Below are positions 1-5,913 of a stretch of DNA of 15,713 nt, piece by piece. The translations under genes and the position numbers were made by a program. Numbering within the stretch: position 1 is the stretch's first letter; each line of letters starts with the position of its first letter. The DNA lies in contig MGNQ01000053.1 in assembly GCA_001796865.1 (NCBI GenBank), forward strand, positions 77,938 to 93,650, read 5' to 3'. The stretch is from Chloroflexi bacterium RBG_16_56_11 (lineage in GTDB: Bacteria; Chloroflexota; Dehalococcoidia; Dehalococcoidales; RBG-16-60-22). Below the pieces are notes generated by a model. The model ran no database searches. It saw nothing but the letters and a program-made list of their open reading frames with translations, and was not told where the DNA came from.

Positions 1-51
1 AGGGCGTGGACCAGGCCGACGGCTGTCCCGGCGTGGCCCGCGGCCGTCCAT

Positions 52-1977
52 CTAATGCACGAGTCCCCGGTTCTGCAGGTCGGCGGCGACATCCTCCAGC
101 TCGAGGCTGCGGAGCGTGGTGCGGGTGGGGAACCCGCTGGCGGCGTCCCAGCCGCGGTGCCGGTAATACTCTGTCTTCATATTTTCGAACTTTTCCCTGT
201 CGAGGACCGCGCCGACTTTAGAAATGATTTCTCCGTCTCTGCCCGGCGCCAGCGCATCCACGTCGAAAAATAGCTCGCCTTTTTTTAGAGGTTCAGTAAA
301 AAAATAGTCGAGCAACCTGTCGCCGTCGCGTCCCGGTCTGCCTTCACGGAGCAGGATGGCGCGCTGGAGGTTGAAGATTCTCTCCCCCAGCCGGTACAGC
401 CCCGCGTCGTCGGTCTCCTTTCCGGTAACGGCCGAATAGACCTGGCTTTCCATGACGTTATCGCCTGTAGTGCCAAGGATGCGGGCGGTCTCGGTCATCG
501 TCCAGCGGAGGTCGCAGATGACCAGGCTTTCCTTGGCGAAGACGCGGTCCTGGATTTTTTTAGCGGCCAGGGCTTTACCTTCGTAGGTGGAGAAATCGGC
601 CGCGACAGCGCCGCCCCAGGCCATCTCGGCGAAGCGCCGGAAATTTTCGGTGGAAAACATAGCCCCGGGCCGGCTGTTCGGCCCCATGCCCAGCCACATC
701 ATCACCATCGAGCAGACCTCGTGGAGCTGCTGTATCGGCCGCCTCGGCTCGGTGGCGTAAAACAGCGCCGTGGTGATAAACAGCCTGGGGTCGTAGTCCT
801 TCTTCTCGCTCCCCGGGGTGGCGATGAACCGGTGCAGCATCTGCGTGGCCGCCTGGCCGAGAGCCGCGGCGGAGGCGACAATCCCCCGGGCCAACACCTC
901 CCCGAAACCCTCCCGGAACGCTATCTTCCGGGTAAGCGTTTCGATGAACTCCGGGCCGCCAATTTTTGATAACGGCAAGCCCGTTTTGTTTTCGTCGACG
1001 AGGCCTTCTTCATAGCAGGCTTCGAGAAACTCGATCATGCTCTGCATGACGGAGGAATCGAGGCCGTAACCATCGCAGAGGCGGGTACCGAGCAGATGAG
1101 CGCCATCATTCTTACCGGTGTATCGCTGGGACGGTGCCGCGTATACGGCGGACGCCTGGCAGAGCGCTTTGTTCTCCCGGCCCTTCTCGTCTTTGTACAC
1201 CTCCCGGGAGCAGCCGATGCCACACCCGTAGCAGGCATGGCGGTGGGTCAGGCCGGGCACGCCCCACATCGACGGCATGTCTATCCTGGGCCGGTTCACT
1301 CTGATGACTTCCGCGAGCTTATTAACGCGGTCGGGGTCGGCGGCCGACGGCTTCTTATCACCCGCGACAACGATGGCCTTGAGGTTTTTCGACCCCATGA
1401 TGGCGCCGACGCCGCCGGAGCCGGAGGCGCCGCCTTCGGCCAGGACGATAGAGAAAGGGACCATGTTTTCGCCCGCCGGGCCGATGGAGAGGACGCTGAC
1501 GCCCTTGCCGAGCTCCGATTTCAGACTGTCACCCGTATCAAGAGTGGTCAGTCCCCGGAGGTGTGAGGCGTCCCTGATTTCGACTTGACCATCGTGGATG
1601 TAGATATAAGCTAACTTATCCGACCTCCCCTGCACCGCCAGGGCGTCGTAGCCAGCGTACTTGAGAACGGTCCCCCACCTTTCCCCCAGGTTGCAGTAAG
1701 AGAAGGACTCGGGATCGCCGAGGGGCGTTTTACCGCAGATTTTCCAGCGGGAGCCGGCGAAGCCGGAAAATCCGGCGAGGGGACCGCTGGCGCAGATAAG
1801 GCAGTTCTCCGGGTCGGCGGCCTTAGCCTCCGGCGGGACCATCTCCCAGTAGAGCCGGGCGGCCAGGCCGTGCCCCCCGATGTATTTATCGGTGTAATTG
1901 CTACTCGGCTGCCTTTGTATTTTGCCGTTTGATAAGTCTACCTTTAATATTTCTCCCGCGTAGCCGTAGTCTGGCAT
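52..1977 (-). CDS. Divergent tungsten aldehyde:ferredoxin oxidoreductase (AOR) family protein
   Basis: A 641-residue cytoplasmic oxidoreductase of the AOR family (W-bis-pyranopterin plus one [4Fe-4S] cluster; typical members are about 600-650 residues). It has the N-terminal GYAGEILKVDL start of the family, the pterin-domain block GAIMGSKNLKAI (191-202), the cluster motif C249-x2-C252-x3-C256 and a distal fourth ligand C488. It departs from its two neighbours at important places. The usual RAAGRxGLG segment reads GASGSGGVG (183-191), the PE(F/Y)ET segment after the cluster motif is replaced by LCQASAVY (272-279, with C273), and no histidine aligns with the catalytic His near residue 454 of the other two. 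H245 and H247 lie just before the cluster cysteines. The ATG follows a GGGAG ribosome site. It lies downstream of AOR2 after 282 bp. Family membership is secure. The substrate is unknown, and a reaction other than simple aldehyde oxidation (for example a BamB-like role) is possible. Confidence 0.9.
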   Translation of the reverse strand: MPDYGYAGEILKVDLSNGKIQRQPSSNYTDKYIGGHGLAARLYWEMVPPEAKAADPENCLICASGPLAGFSGFAGSRWKICGKTPLGDPESFSYCNLGERWGTVLKYAGYDALAVQGRSDKLAYIYIHDGQVEIRDASHLRGLTTLDTGDSLKSELGKGVSVLSIGPAGENMVPFSIVLAEGGASGSGGVGAIMGSKNLKAIVVAGDKKPSAADPDRVNKLAEVIRVNRPRIDMPSMWGVPGLTHRHACYGCGIGCSREVYKDEKGRENKALCQASAVYAAPSQRYTGKNDGAHLLGTRLCDGYGLDSSVMQSMIEFLEACYEEGLVDENKTGLPLSKIGGPEFIETLTRKIAFREGFGEVLARGIVASAAALGQAATQMLHRFIATPGSEKKDYDPRLFITTALFYATEPRRPIQQLHEVCSMVMMWLGMGPNSRPGAMFSTENFRRFAEMAWGGAVAADFSTYEGKALAAKKIQDRVFAKESLVICDLRWTMTETARILGTTGDNVMESQVYSAVTGKETDDAGLYRLGERIFNLQRAILLREGRPGRDGDRLLDYFFTEPLKKGELFFDVDALAPGRDGEIISKVGAVLDREKFENMKTEYYRHRGWDAASGFPTRTTLRSLELEDVAADLQNRGLVH

Positions 1978-2088
1978 ATAAGTTTACTCCCTCTTTAGTT
2001 TCCCTGTTAAAGGGTTGAAATAATAACATTATCGCCGCGAAAAATCACCCTCCTCTTTCACCTAAGTGGGAGAGAATTTGAATAAGGA

Positions 2089-2110
2089 GGGACAATAACT
2101 ATGTTGTCCC
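2089..2110. other. Small hairpin in the AOR2-AOR1 spacer
   Basis: GGGACAA (2089-2095) and TTGTCCC (2104-2110) form a perfect 7-bp stem with an 8-nt loop. It lies between the AOR2 stop and the AOR1 start. It could be a weak attenuator or terminator on the minus strand, where a TTATT tract follows, but there is no proper T-run. The rest of the 1978-2259 spacer holds the repeat at 2134-2215 and no gene. Confidence 0.35.
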
Positions 2111-2133
2111 CCCATCCGAGAAGCTGTTCGATA

Positions 2134-2215
2134 ACGTCATTCCCCACCTGACCGGGAATCCAGGAAGATGGTTGTCGACTTATGCTCTGGATTCCCGCTT
2201 TCGCGGGAATGACGT
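2134..2215. repeat. Nested inverted-repeat element (ATTCCC-N-GGGAAT hairpin pair)
   Basis: An 82-bp palindromic element. The outer arms ACGTCATTCCC (2134-2144) and GGGAATGACGT (2205-2215) are perfect inverted copies, as are the inner arms CGGGAATCCAG (2153-2163) and CTGGATTCCCG (2187-2197). Each half can also fold by itself: ATTCCC (2139-2144) with GGGAAT (2154-2159), and a perfect 8-bp stem ATTCCCGC/GCGGGAAT (2191-2210) with loop TTTC. The right half recurs at 13422-13450 with one mismatch in 29 bp. This is a non-coding dispersed repeat. Confidence 0.85.
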
Positions 2216-2259
2216 AATTCTGTGTTTATACTTGGTTTCAGACAGCCTCACATTATCTT

Positions 2260-4113
2260 TTACCGTTTCTTTATCCCCAGCTCTTTGAGCCTGGCGGCCG
2301 TGGGGGTGCCGCTCTTGTCCCAGCCCCTCTCCGCGTAGTACTCGTCCAGCATTTCATCGAGGTCTTTCTGGCTGATAAGCTGTCCTTTGGAAGCGCCCGC
2401 CTTGATGGGCTCGGTCATGATGCGTTTCGGGAAAGAATCATCTTTACGGGTAAAGCCCTCGCCGATGTTGAAGAGACGGGCGACATTGTTCATCCTCTCC
2501 CCTATTTTTTCGACATCCGCCGCGGTCAGGTCCAGGCCAGTGGCGGCGTTGACAAGGTCGGCGGTGTTCTGGCAGGCGATACCGGGCACGGCCATATCGA
2601 GGAGGAAGGCGCACATGGTGGCGCAATCGCAGGTGACGGCCCGGGTGTCCTGGTTCCACTTGGTCAATTTGCCTTTCCCTTTGGTGGCAATCCGGTCGAC
2701 TTTCTCCGGGATGGGAATATCGAAGATTTCCTGGAAGGCGTAGCCGCGGTTGTGGTCGGCGCCGGTGTAAGAGGTGGCGTAGTTCAGGCCGTGGGCCTTG
2801 GCCCCGCGGACGTCATAGGCGGGTAGCTCCAGGCCCTTGACCTGCATGGCGAAATCGGCCGAGCCGTGGCCTATTTTCTCGGCGGCCTTCTTCGTCCCCT
2901 GCCCCAGCAACGCCCCGAGCCCTTCCTGGTAAGCGATTTTCCGCAGCATCTCGATCATGGCGGCGTGATTGCCGAATTTCAGCTCCAGGCCGTCGGTATC
3001 CTTCTTGGTGATGATGCCTTTTTCATAAAGCTCCATAGCGAAGCCGATGGCGACCCCGGCCGAAATGGTGTCGATGCCGTACTCATCGCAGAGGCGGTCG
3101 GCGGCGATGACGGCAGGGAGGTAGTCCACCCCGACGGTGCTGCCCAGCGAATACGTCGTCTCGAACTCGGGGCCTTCGCTGAGGTAGCCGGCATAGGGGC
3201 CGGACTTCACCAGCTTGACCTGGCTGCAAGCCACCGGGCAGTCGTGGCAGGGGTTCTTGGTGATAATCATCGTGTCCTGGGTGGCACGCCCGAGCCCCTT
3301 GACCATGTTGATTTCTCCGGTAGCCGACCAGTTCTTGATGGAGTAGATGCCCATCTCCGTCATAGCGTCGACGACCATGGGCGTGCCCGCCTTGGAGAAC
3401 TGCGAATAAAGGACGGGGCTGTCCTTCATGGCTTTATTCATGGCCGCTCGGGCGGTTTTGAATACTTCCGGGTTGGCGATGGCCGGACGCCCGGTACCGC
3501 GCACGGCGATGGCCTTGAGGTTTTTGGAGCCCATGACCGCTCCCAGTCCTTTTCTCCCCGCCGCCCGGCGCTCGTTGACGATACAGGCCATGGGCACCTG
3601 CCGCTCCCCGGCCGGGCCGATGCAGGCTATCCGGTAGTTATGGTCGCCGAGCTCCTCCTTGATGAAGAGCTGCGTATCGGTAGTCATCATGCCGCTCAGC
3701 TTTTTGGCGTCGCGGAAGCGTACTTCGCCGTCCTTGATGGTGATATACACGGGTTTGTCCGATTTTCCCTCGATAATTATCATGTCGTACCCGGCCATCT
3801 TCATCTCGGCCGGGAAGTGACCTCCGGCCAGGGCCATGCCGATAGCCCCGGTCAGGGGCGACTTGGCGGCGACGGCCATGCGACTGGAGCAGCTCGTGCC
3901 CGTAGCCGTGAGGGGACCGACGGCGAAGATGAGCTTATTCTCCGGTCCCAGGGCTGATGTGCCCGGTTTCAGCTCATCATAAAGGGTCTTGATGGCAAAC
4001 CCGGCGCCGCCCATGTAATTCCTGGCCAGGGACTCCGGAACGGGCTCCTCTTTGGCCGTCTTCGTGGTCAAATCCACCCTGAGTATTTTGCCTGCATAAC
4101 CACCTTTATACAT
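2260..4113 (-). CDS. Aldehyde:ferredoxin oxidoreductase (canonical AOR family, AOR2)
   Basis: A 617-residue member of the tungsten AOR family, predicted to oxidise an aldehyde to a carboxylate with ferredoxin as electron acceptor, or the reverse. The key elements are intact: GYAGKILRVDL at the N-terminus, the pterin block RAAGRKGLGAVMGSKNLKAI (183-202), the [4Fe-4S] ligands C289-x2-C292-x3-C296 and C501 (preceded by D496, as in the DxxGLC motif of archaeal AOR), GPEFET (314-319) with the active-site Glu candidates, and H454 at the spacing from the last Cys expected for the catalytic His. The extra cysteines C495, C497 and C514 around the fourth ligand are unusual. The ATG is fixed by a strong AGGAGG six bases upstream. 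No ferredoxin, AorB-like subunit or MoaD/ThiS-like gene is adjacent. The substrate cannot be inferred. Confidence 0.95.
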   Translation of the reverse strand: MYKGGYAGKILRVDLTTKTAKEEPVPESLARNYMGGAGFAIKTLYDELKPGTSALGPENKLIFAVGPLTATGTSCSSRMAVAAKSPLTGAIGMALAGGHFPAEMKMAGYDMIIIEGKSDKPVYITIKDGEVRFRDAKKLSGMMTTDTQLFIKEELGDHNYRIACIGPAGERQVPMACIVNERRAAGRKGLGAVMGSKNLKAIAVRGTGRPAIANPEVFKTARAAMNKAMKDSPVLYSQFSKAGTPMVVDAMTEMGIYSIKNWSATGEINMVKGLGRATQDTMIITKNPCHDCPVACSQVKLVKSGPYAGYLSEGPEFETTYSLGSTVGVDYLPAVIAADRLCDEYGIDTISAGVAIGFAMELYEKGIITKKDTDGLELKFGNHAAMIEMLRKIAYQEGLGALLGQGTKKAAEKIGHGSADFAMQVKGLELPAYDVRGAKAHGLNYATSYTGADHNRGYAFQEIFDIPIPEKVDRIATKGKGKLTKWNQDTRAVTCDCATMCAFLLDMAVPGIACQNTADLVNAATGLDLTAADVEKIGERMNNVARLFNIGEGFTRKDDSFPKRIMTEPIKAGASKGQLISQKDLDEMLDEYYAERGWDKSGTPTAARLKELGIKKR

Positions 4114-4153
4114 GCAGTTCCTCCTTTGTAGTTAAATCCATTTCAGAATATTA

Positions 4154-4188
4154 TGTCATTGCGAGGGCTAGAGCCCGAAGCAATCCGT
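4154..4188 (+). repeat. Left hairpin repeat of the GIY-YIG unit
   Basis: This 35-bp repeat starts TGTCATTGCGAG and ends GAAGCAATCCGT. These two 12-bp ends are identical, in inverted orientation, to those of the repeat at 4531-4560. The stem ATTGC (4158-4162) pairs with GCAAT (4180-4184). The interior also has its own hairpin, GGGCT-AG-AGCCC (4165-4176), which is absent from the right copy. Confidence 0.85.
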
Positions 4189-4206
4189 TCCTTCGAAGCA
4201 TATCAA

Positions 4207-4500
4207 TCAAATCTCGTCATACAAGTCTAGCCATTCTGGATTTAACGATGCTACAAGCCTATTCTTCCTCGTTCTAGAACTACCCTTTAAACGCTTTTCT
4301 CTCAGTATTGCGTTCTCCGGGTCGTAATATATTTCGTAGTAGACAAGTTTATTGATGTCATATTTCTCGGTGAATCCTTTAACCAATTTATTTTTATGCT
4401 CAAATACCCTTCTCTTTAGGTTACCGGTTACCCCAATGTATACAGCAACGTTTGTTTTATTAGCCATGAAGTATACATAATATTGTTTATTCGACTTCAT
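4207..4500 (-). CDS. Small GIY-YIG domain nuclease
   Basis: A single-domain GIY-YIG endonuclease-like protein of 97 residues from the ATG at 4500; an in-frame GTG at 4518 would add six residues. The GIY equivalent is YVY (8-10) and the YIG is exact (21-23). Conserved basic residues follow in LKRR (28-31), the metal-binding Glu is probably E68 in LREKRLKG, and the C-terminal LNPEW (86-90) carries the conserved Asn. This is the stand-alone GIY-YIG family of about 80-100 residues often annotated as UPF0213/excinuclease-like, with no DNA-binding domain fused. Nuclease activity is likely from the intact motif; the cellular role is unknown. Codon use is AT-rich compared with the AOR genes on both sides, and the gene is enclosed by inverted hairpin repeats, suggesting it was acquired as a unit. 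A TTGACT/TATACA pair (14-bp spacing) just inside the right repeat could drive it but is not convincing. Confidence 0.85.
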   Translation of the reverse strand: MKSNKQYYVYFMANKTNVAVYIGVTGNLKRRVFEHKNKLVKGFTEKYDINKLVYYEIYYDPENAILREKRLKGSSRTRKNRLVASLNPEWLDLYDEI

Positions 4501-4530
4501 AGTCTTGTATATAAACACAACAATAAGTCA

Positions 4531-4560
4531 ACGGATTGCTTCGCTACGCTCGCAATGACA
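4531..4560 (-). repeat. Right hairpin repeat of the GIY-YIG unit
   Basis: A 30-bp repeat whose reverse complement starts TGTCATTGCGAG and ends GAAGCAATCCGT, matching the ends of the copy at 4154-4188. The stem ATTGC (4535-4539) pairs with GCAAT (4552-4556). The interior, read on the minus strand, is GAGCGTAGCGAAG, one base different from GAGCGAAGCGAAG in the right half of the repeat at 13205-13306. Confidence 0.85.
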
Positions 4561-4603
4561 GCGCGTAATAATCAGCATACACCCTATGATTCACCGATGT
4601 AAT

Positions 4604-4930
4604 TTATTTTTTGTTTTTCTTCAACCAGCCTGATATAACATCGAGCACATACCAGAAAAGAGGGAGATAAACTAATGCAAACTGAAAAGCTAGAAAATTA
4701 CGTGCTGTCGCAATACCGTTGTTTTGTTGGTCGAACCAGCCCATTGCGTTAATCGTCGTAAAAACACCCAAAATCACAGATGTAGCGCTGGTAATAACGA
4801 TTAACCTGTCTTTTCCTCTCAATTGTTTAGTGTCTCTTGTCCCCATAATGCCAATGAATATTCCGGCAATAGCCATAAAAGCTACTGATATTGTTATTAA
4901 AGCTGTCGCATATTCAACTGGATGTTGCAT
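4604..4930 (-). CDS. Small membrane protein of unknown function
   Basis: I do not recognise a family for this 108-residue protein. It has three hydrophobic stretches long enough to span the membrane (about residues 10-30, 44-64 and 78-98), a charged loop TRDTKQLRGKDR (31-42) between the first two, and a lysine-rich end (LKKNKK) likely to stay inside the cell. There is no cleavable signal peptide. The ATG lies 11 bp after the stop of the dehydrogenase gene, and the GGGAG ribosome site sits in that gap, so the two could be co-transcribed. Its base composition is clearly more AT-rich than that of the dehydrogenase, which argues that it arrived separately, together with or near the GIY-YIG unit. 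Confidence 0.7.
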   Translation of the reverse strand: MQHPVEYATALITISVAFMAIAGIFIGIMGTRDTKQLRGKDRLIVITSATSVILGVFTTINAMGWFDQQNNGIATARNFLAFQFALVYLPLFWYVLDVISGWLKKNKK

Positions 4931-4941
4931 ACCACACTCCC

Positions 4942-5709
4942 TTACACCAGCACACTGCCGCCGTTAACGACGATGAACTGCCCGGTGACAAAATCCGAGT
5001 CCGCCGAAGCGAGAAACACGGCTGCGCCGGGCAAGTCGGCGGGTTCTTCGCGGCGCTTCAGGCATTGGGCGTCAATAGTGGCTTCAAAGGCTTCCACGTT
5101 GCCCTTCTGTCCCAGGCTGGCCTCGGTGGCCGTGAACCCCGGGCCAATGCTGTTGACGTTAATGCCCGAGGGGCCGAGCGCCCGGGCCAGGCACTGCGTC
5201 AGCGTGTATACCGCCGACTTGCTGCAGGCATAAGCCAGGAGGTTAAACGCCCCGGTGACCCTGAAGACATCCGAGGCGATGTTGATTATCTTGCCTTTTC
5301 CGGCTTTCACCATAATGGGTGCGACGGCCTTGCAGCAGAGGTAGGTGCCCCGGACGTTGATTTCGAACATCCGGTCCCAGTCCTCTACCGTCCAGGCGTC
5401 CCAGGCCCGTCTCCGGACGCCGTAATAAAGGGCGGCATTGTTAAGGAGGATATCCACCCGACCGTAAATCCTGACTACCTCCTCGGCCATTTTCTCCGTG
5501 TCTTTTTCCGATGAGATATCGGTCAACATGGCGGTAGCTTCACCGCCCCTGGCCTTGATTTCTTTAACGGTTGCCTGTGCCCGCTCCAGGCTGATATCGG
5601 GGAGGAGAAGCCGGGCGCCTTCATCGGCGAAGCGTAAAGCGAAGGCCTTACCCAGGCCGCGTCCTGCCCCGGTAATAATGGCTACTTTATCACGCAACAC
5701 AGGTGACAT
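4942..5709 (-). CDS. Short-chain dehydrogenase/reductase (SDR, classical)
   Basis: A 255-residue classical SDR, a soluble NAD(P)-dependent oxidoreductase acting on an alcohol/ketone pair. The cofactor motif TGAGRGLG is at 13-20, D38 at the end of the second strand suggests NAD(H) preference, NNAA is at 90-93, and the catalytic tetrad is N118, S146, Y160 and K164 (YACSK). The length is typical. The C-terminal GQFIVVNGG is the usual family ending (3-oxoacyl-ACP reductase-like, FabG-like), but the substrate cannot be told from sequence. The ATG has a GAGGAGG ribosome site. It is divergent from the third AOR gene and first in the minus-strand gene series, so it may be co-regulated with AOR2 or AOR3; this is inference. 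Confidence 0.93.
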   Translation of the reverse strand: MSPVLRDKVAIITGAGRGLGKAFALRFADEGARLLLPDISLERAQATVKEIKARGGEATAMLTDISSEKDTEKMAEEVVRIYGRVDILLNNAALYYGVRRRAWDAWTVEDWDRMFEINVRGTYLCCKAVAPIMVKAGKGKIINIASDVFRVTGAFNLLAYACSKSAVYTLTQCLARALGPSGINVNSIGPGFTATEASLGQKGNVEAFEATIDAQCLKRREEPADLPGAAVFLASADSDFVTGQFIVVNGGSVLV

Positions 5710-5736
5710 ATTCGCCTCCTCGGTCTCTTGAAGCTA

Positions 5737-5765
5737 TGTTAATACCCCGTCCACACCAATGTCAA
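5737..5765 (-). promoter_or_regulatory. Possible promoter for the SDR gene
   Basis: On the minus strand a perfect TTGACA (5765-5760) lies upstream of the dehydrogenase start. The -10 is poor: TTAACA at 17 bp spacing, or TATTAA at 14 bp. It is plausible only because of the exact -35. Confidence 0.3.
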
Positions 5766-5787
5766 TGAAGATTGACCAGGTAATATT

Positions 5788-5799
5788 TGCACCAGTGCA
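5788..5799. promoter_or_regulatory. Short palindrome in the SDR/AOR3 divergent region, possible operator
   Basis: TGCAC-CA-GTGCA is a perfect 5+5 inverted repeat located between the two divergent promoter-like sites. Its position suits an operator for a regulator acting on both genes. No regulator gene for it is visible here, and a 10-bp match can arise by chance. Confidence 0.25.
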
Positions 5800-5842
5800 T
5801 TTCAGGCAACAGAGTCTTTGGTCAGGAACAAAAAGAGCGTGT

Positions 5843-5870
5843 TTGACAATCGTTTATTTTGCATTGTAAG
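5843..5870 (+). promoter_or_regulatory. Probable promoter of the AOR3 gene
   Basis: A perfect TTGACA (5843-5848) is followed after 16 bp by TGTAAG (5865-5870), a 4/6 match to TATAAT. The region is AT-rich and lies 43 bp upstream of the AOR3 start, with AGGAGG (5903-5908) as ribosome site. Confidence 0.45.
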
Positions 5871-5913
5871 CTTCTAACTGAAAAATACGCAAATATGAAT
5901 TCAGGAGGTAAAC

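Larger units (their letters stand above)
4154..4560. mobile_element. Candidate GIY-YIG/REP-like mobile unit
   Basis: A 407-bp unit bounded by inverted copies of a hairpin repeat (outermost TGTCATTGCGAG on both sides) with a single small GIY-YIG nuclease gene inside. The interior is markedly more AT-rich than the flanking AOR genes. The arrangement resembles REP sequences flanking RAYT transposase genes, but the enzyme family is different. I see no clear target-site duplication (left flank ends AATATTA, right flank begins GCGCG). That it moves, or moves its repeats, is inference. Confidence 0.5.

Noticed and set aside
1..51. Possible gene at the left edge
   Set aside because: Too short, and the plus-strand frame there is a shadow of the divergent AOR gene.
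2866..3957. Long plus-strand open frame opposite AOR2 (363 codons)
   Set aside because: It is antisense to a complete, motif-bearing AOR gene; its length reflects high GC content. It has no protein-like motifs.
4154..4560. Insertion sequence with a conventional DDE transposase
   Set aside because: The only gene inside is a GIY-YIG protein; no DDE, HUH or recombinase motifs and no target duplication are visible.
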